64,000 nt of DNA from Phellopilus nigrolimitatus (GCA_021029095.1 JAJOHG010000041.1:124001-188000); one strand, 5' to 3'. Positions 39,258-51,999 are shown, numbered from the stretch's first letter. Notes: generated by a model from the letters alone, not told the origin. Numbers and translations are program-made.

Positions 39258-42190
39258 TTATATTTCTTTCGGACGGTCGAAAATACAGGTAGTGACAAGC
39301 AATACATTTACATTTACAAGCTGAGACTCAAAACTACCGAATGCTCTTCGTCTCCCAAGCGTCCCGACAGAGCAGCAGATTCCAGTACAGCGCACTCACG
39401 AGTTATACACAGAACGTAAAAGTCGATCAGTGGCTGACGAGCGAGACCTTCAGAGGAAGCTGCGGATAGAATCCAGATTGGCCTTTAAGCACAGGCGACG
39501 CCTGCATGCTCATCGCCCAGAAGATGTCTGGTCCGGGGGCAAAGACGAACTCCTCCAGCAGAATTGAAAGGACCATTTCTGCGACGCAAGAATTAATGTT
39601 TGAGACCATTCGCTTAGTTAATTAAAACCACTCACTCATCTCCATTTCGGCAAATTTGAATCCGCTATAATGTTGGTCAGCTAAGAACGTATTCTTCGAC
39701 AGACTATTTCCAACGTACATGCAAGCCCGACCGCCACCAATGAACGTCATCCTATAATTTTTATTTCAGCTGATATAACCCAAAGTACAGAATTTCAACT
39801 CACATCGACGCATACACACCAGGAAGACGGGCCTTCGCCACGCTTTCAGGCAGCGGATTCAACCAGCGCTCAGGCTTCCACTCCTCCGCGTCTTCGCCCC
39901 AGATTTTCTTGCTTCGGTTCGCTCCTATAATCGAGATAATGACATCCGTGTTCTTCTTCAGCGGGATTTCCTTTATCTCTGACTCCCCGTCGGCCGATTT
40001 GATCGGCCAAAGCAGAGGCATGACCACATCCTTCCTCGTCCTGTCAAACAACGAAAATCAATTCCTGCGTTATGAACACACGCAAAATTCCCGTACGTTC
40101 GGGTTAACTGAGAAACTGGAGGAAAAACACGCATCGTCTCGCGGCATACAGCGTCGAGGTACGGTAGCCCCATGAGCATGTCATAGTCAAGGTCGCCGTA
40201 CTCCCTGCGCGCTGTCGTTACTTCATCCCGAAGTTTTGTCTGCACCTCGGGATTAAGGGACAGCTGGTGTAGTATGCGGCATACCGCTCCCGTCGTCGTT
40301 TCGTGCCCAGCAAATATGAAGGTGCTGCACGCACATTGTCAGAGCTCGAGAAAACGATAACAGCAGAGAAGCCCGCGTACCTCATTTGACCGAGAAGCTC
40401 CGACTCGGGCAGACGATCTTCCTCTTTAGCATCCAGATTGGCCCTTACTAGTGCATATATCAGTCCCGCGCGTCGAAGAGCAAGTAAGAGATGCTCACGT
40501 AGAATACTCATGATATCCTTGCCCTTACCAACCTGTCCCTTCACGGCTTCGTCGCCTTCCAGCAATGCATTCTTCTTCGACTGGAAGATGTTTCTCGAAG
40601 TGACATCCATGATTCCCACAAGCTCGCGCATGATCTTGAACTTATCGTACGGAATCCATTCAAATATCTTCTTACGGAACGCAGGCGTCCCCAAGTTGTC
40701 GACCCACGGCAGGAGTTGACGAGGTAGCATCAGACTGAAGTTCGTTAAGCTGGGGAACAGTTTAATTGCGATACGAGGACAGCCGCTTAAAATTGGTTAC
40801 CTAAGTAGCTTGATCGCCTCGCTGTACGTGTTTGTCTTGGTACCGCTGAGAGCTTCAAATGTATAACCTAATCCACCTTGTCCGACGTATTCAAGGGCTG
40901 CACGGGACATCCAGTTCATCACATTAATTTCCTCGGCGCCGCTGCGGACTTGACGAGCGAGAATATCACGCAACTTTATTGGAGTAAACGCGGGAAAACA
41001 TTCGATCAGACTCAACGGAAAAACTGTTCAAGGGGCTTGCCTCGTGCGCAATGGGGTAGAAAATCGGAATGAGATCCCGCATATGCTTCAACGAAAAGAC
41101 CGGGTTGAGCATCTTGCGCTGCTTCCGGTGGTGGTCTCCTATACACAAAGATGAAGAATGAGCACGGCTTCCTGAACTCTCTTCTAAAGTTAAGATATAC
41201 CAAGGGTAGAGAGAAGACTCTTGCCAAAAATAAGCGAATTCGTCCTAAAAAAGTTTCAATCACTAGCCTAATGAGAGATTAGGTGGCCGACAGACGATAT
41301 GAACGCGCCCGTCTCTTCGTAAATATACTGGTCCTTAACAACAATATGATGTAATGCGAGAGGGTCCGTCACGTATAGCTGTTCATCCTGCAACACGCCG
41401 ACGGTGCTACGAGTCAGAAAGCCAGAAACGAGTTGAAAAAGACGAATAATTTACCCCGAAAAGCATGGGCAGCTTGACCACACCGCCATACTTCTCAACG
41501 ATATCGTGATGGAACTGCCAGCCGTTTCTGTCGAAGACCTTGTGGAAGTTGCCTGACACGACGCAGTGCAGTCGCGGTTATTGTTAGGTTAATTCAGCAA
41601 AGATAACTGCATGTTTACCTTTCCACCATGAGGCCTTCGGTGGGCCAGGTATGTCCGCCAGAGGGCTCTTGACCACGAATGGACGGACTGACGCGCCAGA
41701 GCGCATATGAGCACACGGAGAGCAGCAGCGCCTGAGCCAAAGACAACGACATGTTGAAGTGAGCTGCAGTTCTGAGAGGCGAGTGATGGGGGAATAGAGC
41801 GCGCGCTGCCTTCGAATCCAGTTTATGAGCGTGGTTGCTGACTGACTTTAAGAATGCTCGGAATCAATTTCCAGAAGCTCAGGAGAAGGCGTTCCTGCCG
41901 GTCATGACCAGAGAACCTACGACAAACTCGGGATCAAATTCACGCTGCGAAGCACTGGCACTATCCGATTTGGCTTTTGAACCTTCCGCATGATCAAGTC
42001 GCTTGAGATCTTATATATGTAAAGCCGATAACGCGAGGTTTTACAGAGCCCAGCGAAGAAAAGAAGGTCTGATACACCGCACTTCGAGAAAGAATATTAA
42101 GGAAATGTCGTCGTGGCGGTCTTGGCGGTCTTCCGAGACTATATGAGCTGTAGATGAACTGGTTGAATGTCAATAAGAGGCCGCATCGCC
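39258..42190 (-). repeat. Inverted segmental duplication, arm B (contains P450 copy B)
   Basis: Reverse-complement counterpart of 27960-31012, covering the P450 gene, its upstream region ('ttcgcagcgtgaattt'-type motif, one copy of the 126-bp unit) and the downstream flank. Confidence 0.85.
39427..41752 (-). pseudogene. Cytochrome P450, copy B (early frameshift)
   Basis: Same exon order as copy A. It includes 'MLPRQLLPWVDNLGTPAFRK', 'SELLGQM', 'CRETMRVFPPVSQLTRT', 'WKPERWLNPLPESV', the heme loop 'MTFIGGGRAC' split by an intron, and the C-terminus 'PQLPLKVSLVSH'. Heme, ExxR and I-helix motifs are all kept. However, within the first exon, just after 'MSLSLAQALLLSVCSYALWR', copy B has one extra base relative to copy A (ggcgcgtcagtccgtcc against ggcgcgtcgtgcgtcc). 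This throws the anchor and proline hinge out of frame. Unless translation starts elsewhere, this copy is dead or soluble. The high overall identity with copy A indicates a recent event. Confidence 0.8.
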
Positions 42191-43380
42191 TACTTACTGA
42201 TCACAGTAGGGAACTCAAAATTGAGCTCATTATTCATGACCTTACACGGCCTCAAGTCTGTCAGCGCGCGTCGCGCGAGCCGTCGATCTCTTCGGACTCT
42301 TCAAGTGTTTTAGGGTTATAATATACGGGTTCTCTTGCTTTGTCATTGGTGACCGAAAGGTCGCCTTTCACCATAGTGTCCAAGACAAACCTTTCATTGT
42401 AGAAAATCTTCAGCAGTTATGTCATATACAGTATAAGTATCATATATGGGATAATGAAGCCCATTATTGTTTTCTGTGAAAAGACACAGATTGTGAGGTA
42501 CCTTTGCAGTAGGATACCATCAAAACAGTATTAATGTTATAACCCTAAATCACCTGAAGCGTCCGAGGAGATCGACGCCTCTCATACGCTGACCAAGAAC
42601 TTGAAGCCGACATACCGCTACATCTGTATAATTGTTTTCGTTTGGCGGTGTAGACTATAAATGCCGCCTAAAATATAGGTTAGGCCGGATGCGCGTGACA
42701 ATTCGTATTAAATTGAGAAACGCGCACGAACCGTGTGTCGCGAAGCTGACGACGGCCGATCGACAATCGACCATCTCGCCTCATCACATTACCTGTTGAA
42801 TGTCGCCTCCGATTAGCCAGAGGACATGAAATGGAGATCTAAAGGACAATCGGTGGTCACATTGAAGGATGACAAAGATGTGGTTGTATTGCATAAACTC
42901 CGAGTTAAGTTCGCGAGCTACAATCGCAAGAAGGAAAGGCCGGTAGATGATACATCATGTGAATAGATCGTACAGAGGAATAAATAACAAGATATGGGGT
43001 ACTGCATGGTAATAATTGACACGAATCTGCTGAATTGGATCCCTGAGCAATGATACAGAAGTGAGGATTTGCACGATAGAGAAATGGGACGATCTGTCAA
43101 CATGTAGCCCAAATAAAATAGAAATAGTCGAGATATACGCCTCTTCATATTTACCAATCCTTACCAAGAAGGCCCTCCAAATTCCGAATAACGATCTTGA
43201 ATTACGTCGGGAGTATCTGCATTTTCTTGAATGTCCATCAAAGCCGTTGAAAATTCATCAACATCATGAGCGTCATAGAGGTCCACGATTGCGTCCTCCC
43301 CATTCGTGACCCAAGCCATGCCCGCGTATGAAACGATTCTACGAAGGTTTCGCCCTTCGCATGAGCCCAGCTTCGAGTCG
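42191..43380. other. AT-rich stretch, no recognised gene
   Basis: A 46-codon plus-strand frame at 42826 ('MKWRSKGQSVVTLKDDKDVV' onward) looks protein-like and could be the tail of an old DDE transposase, but it is too short to assign. Nothing else was seen. Confidence 0.3.
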
Positions 43381-43385
43381 AAAGC

Positions 43386-45630
43386 TCAGCCACCCCCTAG
43401 CGACAGTAACAAATCTTGGTCCAGCGAGGACGGCCATTTCTTCGCCGGAAGCTCTAGTTCTGCCTCTTTAACGAAACCCGGACTGAGACCCGTCTCAAAA
43501 CCGGCACCATCATCCTTTCTCATAACTGTGCGTCGCCGCCCGCGTGATTCCTCGTCTCCGTGCTTATTCTTTTGTTCATCGACGGCATGGTTGTTATTAT
43601 GACTGCCAATGCGGCCAAATCCAAAAGTTCCAGCATCGGGCGGCGTAGTCGGGCTCGCGGACCACGAGCGCGAGCGAGAGTGTGACAGAGACTGGGACTC
43701 CGAACGTGAGCGCGAAGTCGAAGACATACGGGAGCCCGAGTTGTTCACACCACGCCGACCGCCAGTAGCAATCAGTGCGGGGGGATAAGAGCGAAAAGGC
43801 GACAAGGAGTGGGAAACGTCTTCGGGGAGATACGGGCTATTCATCGTGTTCGAGACGGAGGCAGACATGGGAGGAGCACCCACAACTCTCTCTGCAATCG
43901 TCTTTCCATTTCCATGTGATGACTGGCGAGCTGCGCGGGAGTGAGAGCGCGATGCCGAGGACAAGCACACCGGGGTCAGCGCTTCCCCGTATGCTGACGG
44001 GTCTTGTGTGTGCAAGTGCGTATGGTCTGGATATGGCCGGGTGCGCGAGTGCGGACGCGATTTCCTGTATTCGCCCGTGCCATGGACGAGCTCGCGCTCG
44101 TCCATAGGGGAGACCGAAACATCCACATCTCCTGCAACGCCCCAGCCAATTCCCCAAGCGACATCATCAACCATGTCAATTGTCCAGCGATCAAGAACTA
44201 TAGGTTCGAGACACCCTTTAAGAACGCGCTCGGCGCCGTGGCCGATACCAGGAGGGAGGTCGTATGTGGCTGGTTGAAAAGAAAGCATAGCAATGATCAC
44301 GTATTACATCTGACAAACAACTCCAAGGCTTACCGTGCAGGATCTTCATTTGCAGCCGAGGTTCAAAGCCATCCCAAAATGGGAGCCGACCAGAAAGGAG
44401 CGCATATAGAAGGACGCCAAGCGCCCACATGTCTTGCGCTGGGTTAGGTTGACAAGTTTGGGCGTGAAATGGGCAGTTTCCTGATGATGGCGGCGAGAGA
44501 AGCTCCGGGGACGCATATGGAAGTGAACCCGGATGGAAATGGTGGAAAGGCAAAGAGGTTGGCAAATCGCTTGAATTGCCATGGGGTGTGGAGTTCCGGT
44601 GTCGCGAGGGTCCACAATGGCGTTTGATTGGAATGTGCGCGGACGTGGCGTGCGAGATGGTCGAGTGCCTACGCACGCGATCAAGAGCATGTTCATTCCC
44701 TGCCTCGCGTTCGCACCCGCATTGATTTTCCAGCGGCGCAGCCGAGTTCGAGATGGATCTCGACAATCCAAAATCACTGATACGACACATTCCTGTCTCA
44801 TCAACAAGAACATTCTCGAGTTTGATATCGCCATGCACGAGCCTTGCACCTTCATGAAGGTAACGCAAACCACGAACGACTTGTCGGAAAAGCATGCCGG
44901 CGTCGTCCTGGGGGAGAGCGGGACGGCCGTCGCGCTTCAAAATATCAAACAACGAGCCGGCCGGGCAGAAGAGCGTGACAAAAAAATCGGCGTACAGCGT
45001 CCGTTCTGCGGCAAAGAGGGGAAGAATGTGTTCATGATTGAGCGTACGCCAAATTTCCACTTCATTGTCCAGCTGCCGACGCGCCTCGCCTGAATTCTCC
45101 TGCCGATCCATGTCCAATCTCTTCACAATCTTGACGGCTACAACTGCGCCACTCGCAGAAGTGGCTTTTCTGACCGTTGAGAAGCCGCCACGGCCAATAA
45201 TCTGTCCAAGAGTGTACCCAGTAACAGTTTCGCCTTCCGTGTCAGGCAGAGGCGACGTTCTTTTCGCGGGAGTGAACATGGATAAGAACATTTGAGCAGG
45301 AGAAGCCATGAAGGCAGGGTCAGGTGTTTGCTGCGCATTATCACCGGCACCATCTTGCGGAAATGCACTCGTCGCCTCCGGAGCTGAAGCAGCTTTGAAG
45401 ATGTCTTCTTCATGCCTCACGCCTTCATTGTCGACTTGGGGAACTTCAACAACAGTCCCAAGGCTCGGGTAGCGTGAACGTATTCTTCCAATATGACAGG
45501 GGCCGTCCTCGTCGTCGGACGTCGGGATCCGGGATAGGGAAGGCCTGCTTGAAGATGAATTCAGTGTGGAGTCGCCACGAGAAGAAAAGGAGCTATCGAC
45601 GTGAAATTTTGATGGTGTATCTATAGGCAT
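43386..45630 (-). CDS. Serine/threonine protein kinase with Ser-rich C-terminal tail
   Basis: Two exons (about 45630-44331 and 44285-43386) joined in phase by a short intron. A disordered N-terminus of about 135 residues precedes the kinase domain: glycine loop 'IIGRGGFSTV', ATP-binding Lys in 'VAVKIVK', catalytic loop 'LVHGDIKLENVL', metal-binding 'ISDFGLS', an unusually long Ser/His/Pro-rich activation-segment insert (about 85 residues), then 'GSLPYASPELLSPP' and 'DMWALGVLLYALLSGRLPFW', and the domain end 'CLEPIVLDRWTI'. The catalytic loop has HGD where most kinases have HRD, so activation-loop phosphorylation may not be required. The C-terminal tail of about 250 residues is rich in Ser/Arg/His repeats ('SRSRSESQSLSHSRSRSWSA'). 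The fold is certain; the subfamily is not assigned. Confidence 0.9.
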
Positions 45631-45975
45631 AGACACGTTTACTAATATCTTTGTAGAGCGTAGATATAAGAGAATTGGTGCTCGTCGTCGTCGTCGTGGT
45701 AGGAGGACAAGTTACAAGAGGCCAAGCCGTGCTGAGCGGAGCCGGAGCGCCGCGTCAGGTGAAACTTTTGTGACGTTTCGGCCGACAATGGCCGTGACTA
45801 GGCGTGAGAAATTATTTACATTCACGTGGATGTCCAATAGGTGACTCGTCCTGGTCTTTGACAGACGTTATTGCACAACCGATTTCTTATCACGACATAT
45901 TCAATTCAGTCTCTGGCGATATTAGCTACGGAATGCTTACGATGGGTCTTGAGAGTGAGTCTATTGATTTCAAAT

Positions 45976-47631
45976 ATGCAGTCGGTTTCTGAAGGCCGCC
46001 GTATGCTTTGTCCAGAATGCTGCGGCATGGCACGTCTCCCTCCCGAAATACTCCAATACATCTTCTCTATGCTCGAATGGAATGTCAGATCCAACCCTCT
46101 TCTACCCACAGGCGCTGTGCGTCCTTGGTTTGAATACGTTCGCTCTTTCAAAAGCATCACTCTCGTTTGTCGCATCTGGTGGACTCTCGCCGCACCGACT
46201 TTGTACTCAATTACCTGCCTTCGCCGCGTTGGGCAACTTTCTGCGTTGGTCCGGACACTCCAGGAAGATAGACTTGCTCCCCCTAGGCTTAAAAGGCATT
46301 TCGATTACTGGATCAAACACTTATATATCAGGTTTTTTGTTCCAGTTCATTGGCAAAAAATATGCCGTTCGGACCTCGTACGCCTCTTGGCGTTGTGTTC
46401 AGGATCCGTTGAAAAACTTGTATACGATCCGATCGTGTACGATCCGCTACGTGTCGAATTGTCTCTTTTTCATGTTATCGACTCGCACACGTTTCAATAT
46501 CCCATTCCGGATTCGCATCTCCAGCTCATCGATGACACTACGCCAGCGAAGGTCTCAAATATTTGTAGCCACATCATCTTCCCCGTTCTAAAAGAGCTAC
46601 ATCTCGATCTTTCTCTCCACATATCACCCTACACACGACGTAGGGGTGAATATGAAAAAGCCATTCTTCCTTGTCTAGAGGTGCTCGTATGCAACATGTC
46701 CATGTCTTCGACTTCTGAACGCACCAAGAACCTTATTACGTCTTGGGTCCTTCCAAAATTATGGCATATTGCTATCGCCCCTAGCTCCATGTCATCTAAT
46801 CCACTCAACACTAAACACTTGGCCGGTCAGTCCGAAGAACTTTGCGTGACTTATAGAGCGACTCTTAAATCCGTATCACTCAATCACGGACACAGCTATG
46901 CACCTAACACAGGGTCAAGTAAAACACTCCAGTCTCTTTTCACGCAATTCCCTAGACTCGAGTCATTCGCGTGCTCAGAGGGATTGTTTTCTGCACTACT
47001 CGAGACGTTGGTTGAAGCACTATCGTCAGGCAAAAGTCACGTCAACGCAGTTTTGCGGCGCATTGAACTGCTTTCGATGCCTCGTGAACCAGAAGTAGTT
47101 AGCAATGCCATACACGTATTCAGGCATGCGTTCCCGGCTCTCGATGCGATAACATTACACCATGCTCTGTTTTCCGTTGTCCCTGTGCCGTTGTATGCGA
47201 TTGAAGACAGCGATTCTGCGGTCGGCGAGTTTTTGTCTGATTGGGTCGCCGTTGCCAAAGATGAAGGCGTGCGGTTGCTGAACTGGGAAGGCCGGGAAAT
47301 CTCGATCGCAGACGACATGGAAGAGGACTCGGACTCAGAAGAGGATCCTGCCTATGAACCCGTCAGCGATCCAGAAGACGGATATTCTGAAGGTCCAGGC
47401 TCAGAATCAGAGGATGAGTGGAACGGGTTTCGCATAGAGGACGAGCGCTCACCGACTGTCTTTGAGTCCAGCGTCAGTCGTACGGAGGTGCTGAGGATTT
47501 TCGAGGCAACCCTTGACACAGTGGACTACCAGGTGATCTTTTCAGCTTACATATTTCGCTATAATCGCTGAACTTTTCGCTAGATGTTCAGCTCGGACTC
47601 CGATGAATCCATGAGCGAGATGTCTGTATAA
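45976..47631 (+). CDS. F-box protein, paralogue 2 (intact)
   Basis: The only frame-intact copy of the local F-box family. It starts 'MQSVSEGRRMLCPECCGMAR', then the F-box 'LPPEILQYIFSMLEWN...ITLVCRIWWTLAAPTLYS', the family signature 'LRRVGQLSALVRTLQEDRLA', 'YWIKHLYIRFFVPVHWQKIC', 'LPCLEVLVCNMS' and 'ITSWVLPKLWHIAI', and an acidic tail 'EEDSDSEEDPAYEPVSDPED'. A terminal intron (47533-47583) leads to a micro-exon 'MFSSDSDESMSEMSV'. The C-terminal acidic stretch plus Ser/Asp micro-exon is shared by all four copies, so it is probably functional. As an SCF adaptor it would recruit an unknown target; the divergent LRR-like middle is the likely binding region. It diverges from the kinase gene with a shared intergenic region of about 340 bp. 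Confidence 0.82.
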
Positions 47632-47639
47632 TTCTCATA

Positions 47640-48580
47640 GCAATATTCGACTAACCCAATGCAAGCATAAAGACTGTGGAATACAGTATTTTGGGTAGGA
47701 TTTCCTGAGGATTTGTGCTAGGCACATCGCGAAGCGGTGAAGTAGCAGATATTGTCATAGAAGAGTCAACGGATTTAGAGAGGCGTAGTGAAGTACGTCT
47801 TCTACTCCTGGCTATCAATCATTAGGTCAGTATTCGTAGCCGGAGTATGGAATAATTGTATATTTCTTCACATCTGCAAAGATCGTAGGTTCGGTTTACG
47901 AGAGCTGGGTCAGACATGAACCATCGGTTTGTGGCCCGCGTTCCTGTAAAGTTTTTGGCGGAGATCATGCACGCCTATTTGCGGCATGCGCTTCAGTCAA
48001 AATTAAGGCGTTTGCGTACGAGCCCGGCTGCCATCCGGAAATGCCAGCCTCTTCAGTCGATTGAAGTAGTTTTCTTGAAAATGATCAAGTCTAAACGACC
48101 CGTATCATCACCGAGCTCACGCCCGGTATCACGATGAAATACAAGCTAGCGGGTATAATGCCATCGTTGTAATAACCCACAAACTCGCTCAGAATTCAGT
48201 GCTACGGCCACAGCCATGACCAAAAGCCGCGCCAATGAATGGACCGGGAAGAAGCAACTTGAAGTAATGCTACCATGAGGCTGTTTGGACTTTGAACAAC
48301 TGTTTTTTACCAAATTGTTAATAAGCTCGCTCTTTCAAGGGCAACTGGATAATTCACATCGTTTTGAAGTTACATTTCGTTCACTTACTTGTAATGTGTT
48401 ATGAACCATAAGCTAAGCGGGAGATCGGCAGATGCAATCAATGGATCAATATTATGTAATAACGGGCAAACGCGTTTCAAGCCACTCACGCTTTGACCTG
48501 ATCACAGCTCATCTCATCGCACAATCACCTCGACTTCATCCTATCATTCCCGCCTCCTATCGTTCGGCGAAGACTTACGG
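47640..48580. other. Intergenic, no gene seen
   Basis: Short frames only. 48175-48580 is the upstream region of the E2 gene. Confidence 0.4.
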
Positions 48581-48585
48581 CTGGC

Positions 48586-49482
48586 ATGGACGCGAGACTT
48601 CGCCGGGTACAGAAGGAAATTCTGGGTGTGTGCTTTTTCGTCGTCTTTCAGAGATGCTCGCTCATCCGAACATGATTTGACCGTGCTATAAACTCCGCGC
48701 GCCGACCACCAGATTGCAAGAATGACAAGTCATCAAGGATCACTTTAGAACTTATAAATGACTCTCCGTACCACTTGAAAGGTTCTTTTGAGGGCCCAGA
48801 AGGTACTCCTTACGAGGGCGGTCATTACGAAGTGGTCAGTCCGGCTCGCGTGCATTTTGTAACCATCAATGACAGACCATTGTATCCATCCTCGGGGCGA
48901 CCAAAAATAGGACATCGTAGTTCCGGAATCATACCCCTTCCAACCTGTCAAGATGAAATTCATCACCAAGGTGTACCACCCGAATGTGTCTTCCGCGAGC
49001 GGCGCGATCTGCCTCGACATCCTCAAAGACGCGTGGTCGCCGGTGCTCACGCTCAAGTCAACGCTCATCAGTCCTGCAATCTCTGTTATGCTCACCCGAG
49101 CCGAGCGACCCACAGGATGCTGAGGTTGCAAAGCATTACTCAACGAGTCGCCCAAGTTTCGACGACACCGCGCGCTACTGGGCGCAAATATATGCGGGCG
49201 CGCCTTCGAAGTCAGGGAAGAAGGGACCCAGCGCGGAACCGTCGCGTTCCGGGACGCCGCGGGATGAGGTGGCTATAGCTGGGTTGGAAAAGGCTCATGT
49301 GGATCAGTTCGAGGGGCTCGGGTTTGAGAGGAGCAAAGTGGTAAGCATGTGTGTCGGTCCGCTTGCCGAGATGATAATTCTAACGTTCAGCATAGATTGA
49401 CGTGCTTCGAAGACTTAACTATCGCGGTGCGAACGTAGCTAATATCAATGAAGATAGAGTAGTTGAAGAACTGCTCAAATGA
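48586..49482 (+). CDS. UBC1: Ubiquitin-conjugating enzyme E2 with C-terminal UBA (Ubc1/UBE2K type); one frame break
   Basis: Exon 1 (48586-48625) encodes '[13 protein letters not shown]'. After an intron, exon 2 (from 48713) gives '[20 protein letters not shown]' with '[20 protein letters not shown]', then '[20 protein letters not shown]', '[20 protein letters not shown]' (active-site Cys in GAICL, HPN present) and '[14 protein letters not shown]'. Then follow '[20 protein letters not shown]', 'RYWAQIYAG', a linker, and a UBA domain split by an intron: '[20 protein letters not shown]' joined to '[20 protein letters not shown]' and 'RVVEELLK'. Ubc1/UBE2K makes K48-linked chains and is extended by its UBA. 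An extra C at 49073, between 'TLIS' and 'LQSLL', shifts the frame by +1 in an otherwise perfect gene. Confidence 0.9.
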
Positions 49483-49975
49483 TCCTTCGGTATATCCGGT
49501 ATATAGGCGTTTTCCGTGGTTGAATTGTTCTGTCACGATTGCTTTCATGTAATTGCAGAAGTCTACAATATTGTAAAACAATCCATTTACATATTCTCTC
49601 CACGGCAAGGTAATCGGTGGCTTGCTGTTTCGATGCGTCGTTGTGCACCGAGATCGAGCCTGAGCCGCCAATTCAGTCACCTTTGTCGACAGTGCTTCTA
49701 CGGTTTTCTCGCTCAATCATTTCTAAGCCTCGTGTTCCAACCTTTATAGAGATCCAGTCTCTGATGTCTAACTAGACGGTACCTACTGTCAAGCCGTTAC
49801 TGGGATCGTCCACTACGTATCTTTTGCCTCGCCGCAATCTTCGACACCTGCCACTGAAATCAAAGCTTTGAGATTTCGACCACAAAACGCTTCAAATTAT
49901 AGGCACTTCAACTACAAATCGCGAAGGATACTTTATCACGGCTCAAATTCGGAAAGATTCGTCTGCAAGCCCGAG
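49483..49975. other. Intergenic, no gene seen
   Basis: Nothing supported between the E2 stop codon and the next F-box gene. Confidence 0.4.
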
Positions 49976-51724
49976 ATGGACGTGGACATAGCCAAGGTCA
50001 AACGCGAGATATCAGTCCTTATATCTTGCCAGACTAATTTTTTGAATTGGCTTTATTCAAGAACAAAGATTTTAACCACAGTACGCGACCGAACCCAAGG
50101 GGCATCTCTCGTCTACCGCCCGAGGTACTATTGCTCATTTTTTCAGAGTTCAACTGGGATGGCTCTACTCCGTCGATTCCAGTTGGCCGTGATTGCCCAT
50201 GGTTCCAGTTCGTTCGCATGAGAAAAAGGCTCGCACTTGTCTGTCGTACATGGTCGAATATTGCCACGCCGACTCTCTACTCGCTCGTATATCTACACCG
50301 GGTGGGTCAGCTTTCCGCTCTGGTACGGACACTCGAGGAGAGTAGATCTGGTCGCGGAGGCTCCAAGCTCGGCTTCGGTCGCTGGGTAGAGCACATTCGC
50401 AGTACATTCTACGTTCCGCAGATGTGGGAAGACGTCTATCGCACAGATCTCCAGCGTCTGGTCGCATTTTGCCCCGCTGTCAGAACTTTGGTGCACAAGC
50501 CTGTTTGGGACACCCGCATAACCCCTCACCACGACCTGGCCTTGTTACAGTCACTCGACATGAAAAAGCCTCTTCTGTGTCTACGTGAATTGTGCATAGA
50601 TGAACCTGTGCTGTGGACCGTGGGCGCACATAGCTGCACACTGTCATCCTTTCAAAACCTTGCAAAGCTGCACTTGACGGTTGACCCATGGGTCTACTCA
50701 TATAGCAACGATACTCTAATCAATACTATCGCTGAAATCTCCCTGCCAAATCTTGCGACCTTGATTTGCGACGTTCCTTCCAAGATCGGATATGCGAACC
50801 TCGAGATCATTGCTCGGCACTGGGTGATCCCTGCTCTCCGACACCTCGTCATCAATCTCTTCTGGTCATGGGAGCCAGTATTGAGTTTCATCGCACTCGA
50901 AGCCGCTTGAGTCTCTTTGCGCTGCACATGGTGCACAATTGCGCACCCTGTGCTTTGATAATCGTCCGTGCCACACCATGATCGCACCGAGCCTTGCGCT
51001 TGTTCTGGCTCACTGTCCCGCCCTCGAACAGCTCACGTACCCACACGACACAGTTCCTGTCTTGTCTTTGGTTCCGAAGCAGGATCGCAACGCTGGTACT
51101 CGCGTGGTGTACGCTATGTTGCGTCGTGTCAAATTCTTTCCGGAGCTACTCTCGACGCGTATTTCGGGGACGCCGGTCGAAAAGCATATTGAAATGCTTT
51201 CGCAACGCTCCTTTTTTCCTGCGCTAGAAGCCATCGTTCTTCTTGATCCCCGTCTTCGCGAGATGCCGGTTGACACAAGCATACTTCCGAGTGCGTACGT
51301 CGTTACCTTGCGCGAATGGACTGCCGTTCTCGCGCAACTCGATATTTGTCTACTAAATTGTGATGAGCAGCCGCTCACTATCGCCCTCGAGGAAGATGTG
51401 TCGAATGGGGAACGCGATAGCGAGATTGGCGATCTCAGCTACGAGGACGATAGTACCATCGCGTTTCCATCCTCAGATTCGTCAAAATCAGATTTGGAGA
51501 GCGACTCTGGAAGCGACTCGATGGTGTTTGAAAGGAACTTCTCGACTGTGCCTCCACCTTTACTCGGAAGAGAAGAGGCTTTGACGATATACGAGCGCAC
51601 GCTCGACCGGGAAAGCGAGGTTAGTAATGTTTTCATTTCGATGATATATATGACGGTGTATGCTCACGGCGATGTACTTCAGATGTCTGACTCAGAACCA
51701 TCAGATGCGTCGGCGAGTCTCTGA
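49976..51724 (+). pseudogene. F-box protein, paralogue 3 (one frameshift)
   Basis: Probable start 'MDVDIAK' at 49976, joined by a short intron to 'NKDFNHSTRPNPRGISRLPP'. The F-box is 'LPPEVLLLIFSEFNWDG...LALVCRTWSNIATPTLYS', followed by 'LHRVGQLSALVRTLEESRSG', 'FGRWVEHIRSTFYVPQMWED' and 'LPNLATLICDVPSKIGYANL'. At about 50906 ('FIALEAA' then stop) one extra base shifts the frame to 'LESLCAAHGAQLRTLCFDNR', which continues to the acidic tail. A terminal intron (gttagt...cttcag) precedes the micro-exon 'MSDSEPSDASASL'. It is closest in sequence to paralogue 4 (53637-55476). A single indel separates it from an intact gene. Confidence 0.7.
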
Positions 51725-51999
51725 GCTTATCACAAATAAGACAGCAAAGTAATCGAGTTGTATATCATCGCCGTGAATGTATCCCGATTATTCGACTACA
51801 TAAAATTTAAAGTGAAAACTGACCCGGTGTTGTCACCAGTAGAAAAGGTGGTGTAAAATGTCTCCATTGTTCTGGACAGGTCCGATGAGCATTTGAGGCA
51901 GAAGGACGGCAGTACGAGAGAAAAGGCGGCCGAGGCGAGGGAAAGTGTCCTAAACGCCTGTTCGAGCGTGATATTGATAGCAAGTTTAGACTTGAGTGA

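Noticed and set aside
42826..42966. Short frame 'MKWRSKGQSVVTLKDDKDVV' as a transposase end
   Set aside because: Too short and without flanking homology or terminal repeats to support an element.
43775..45093. Several plus-strand frames opposite the kinase
   Set aside because: They are antisense shadows of the kinase coding sequence.
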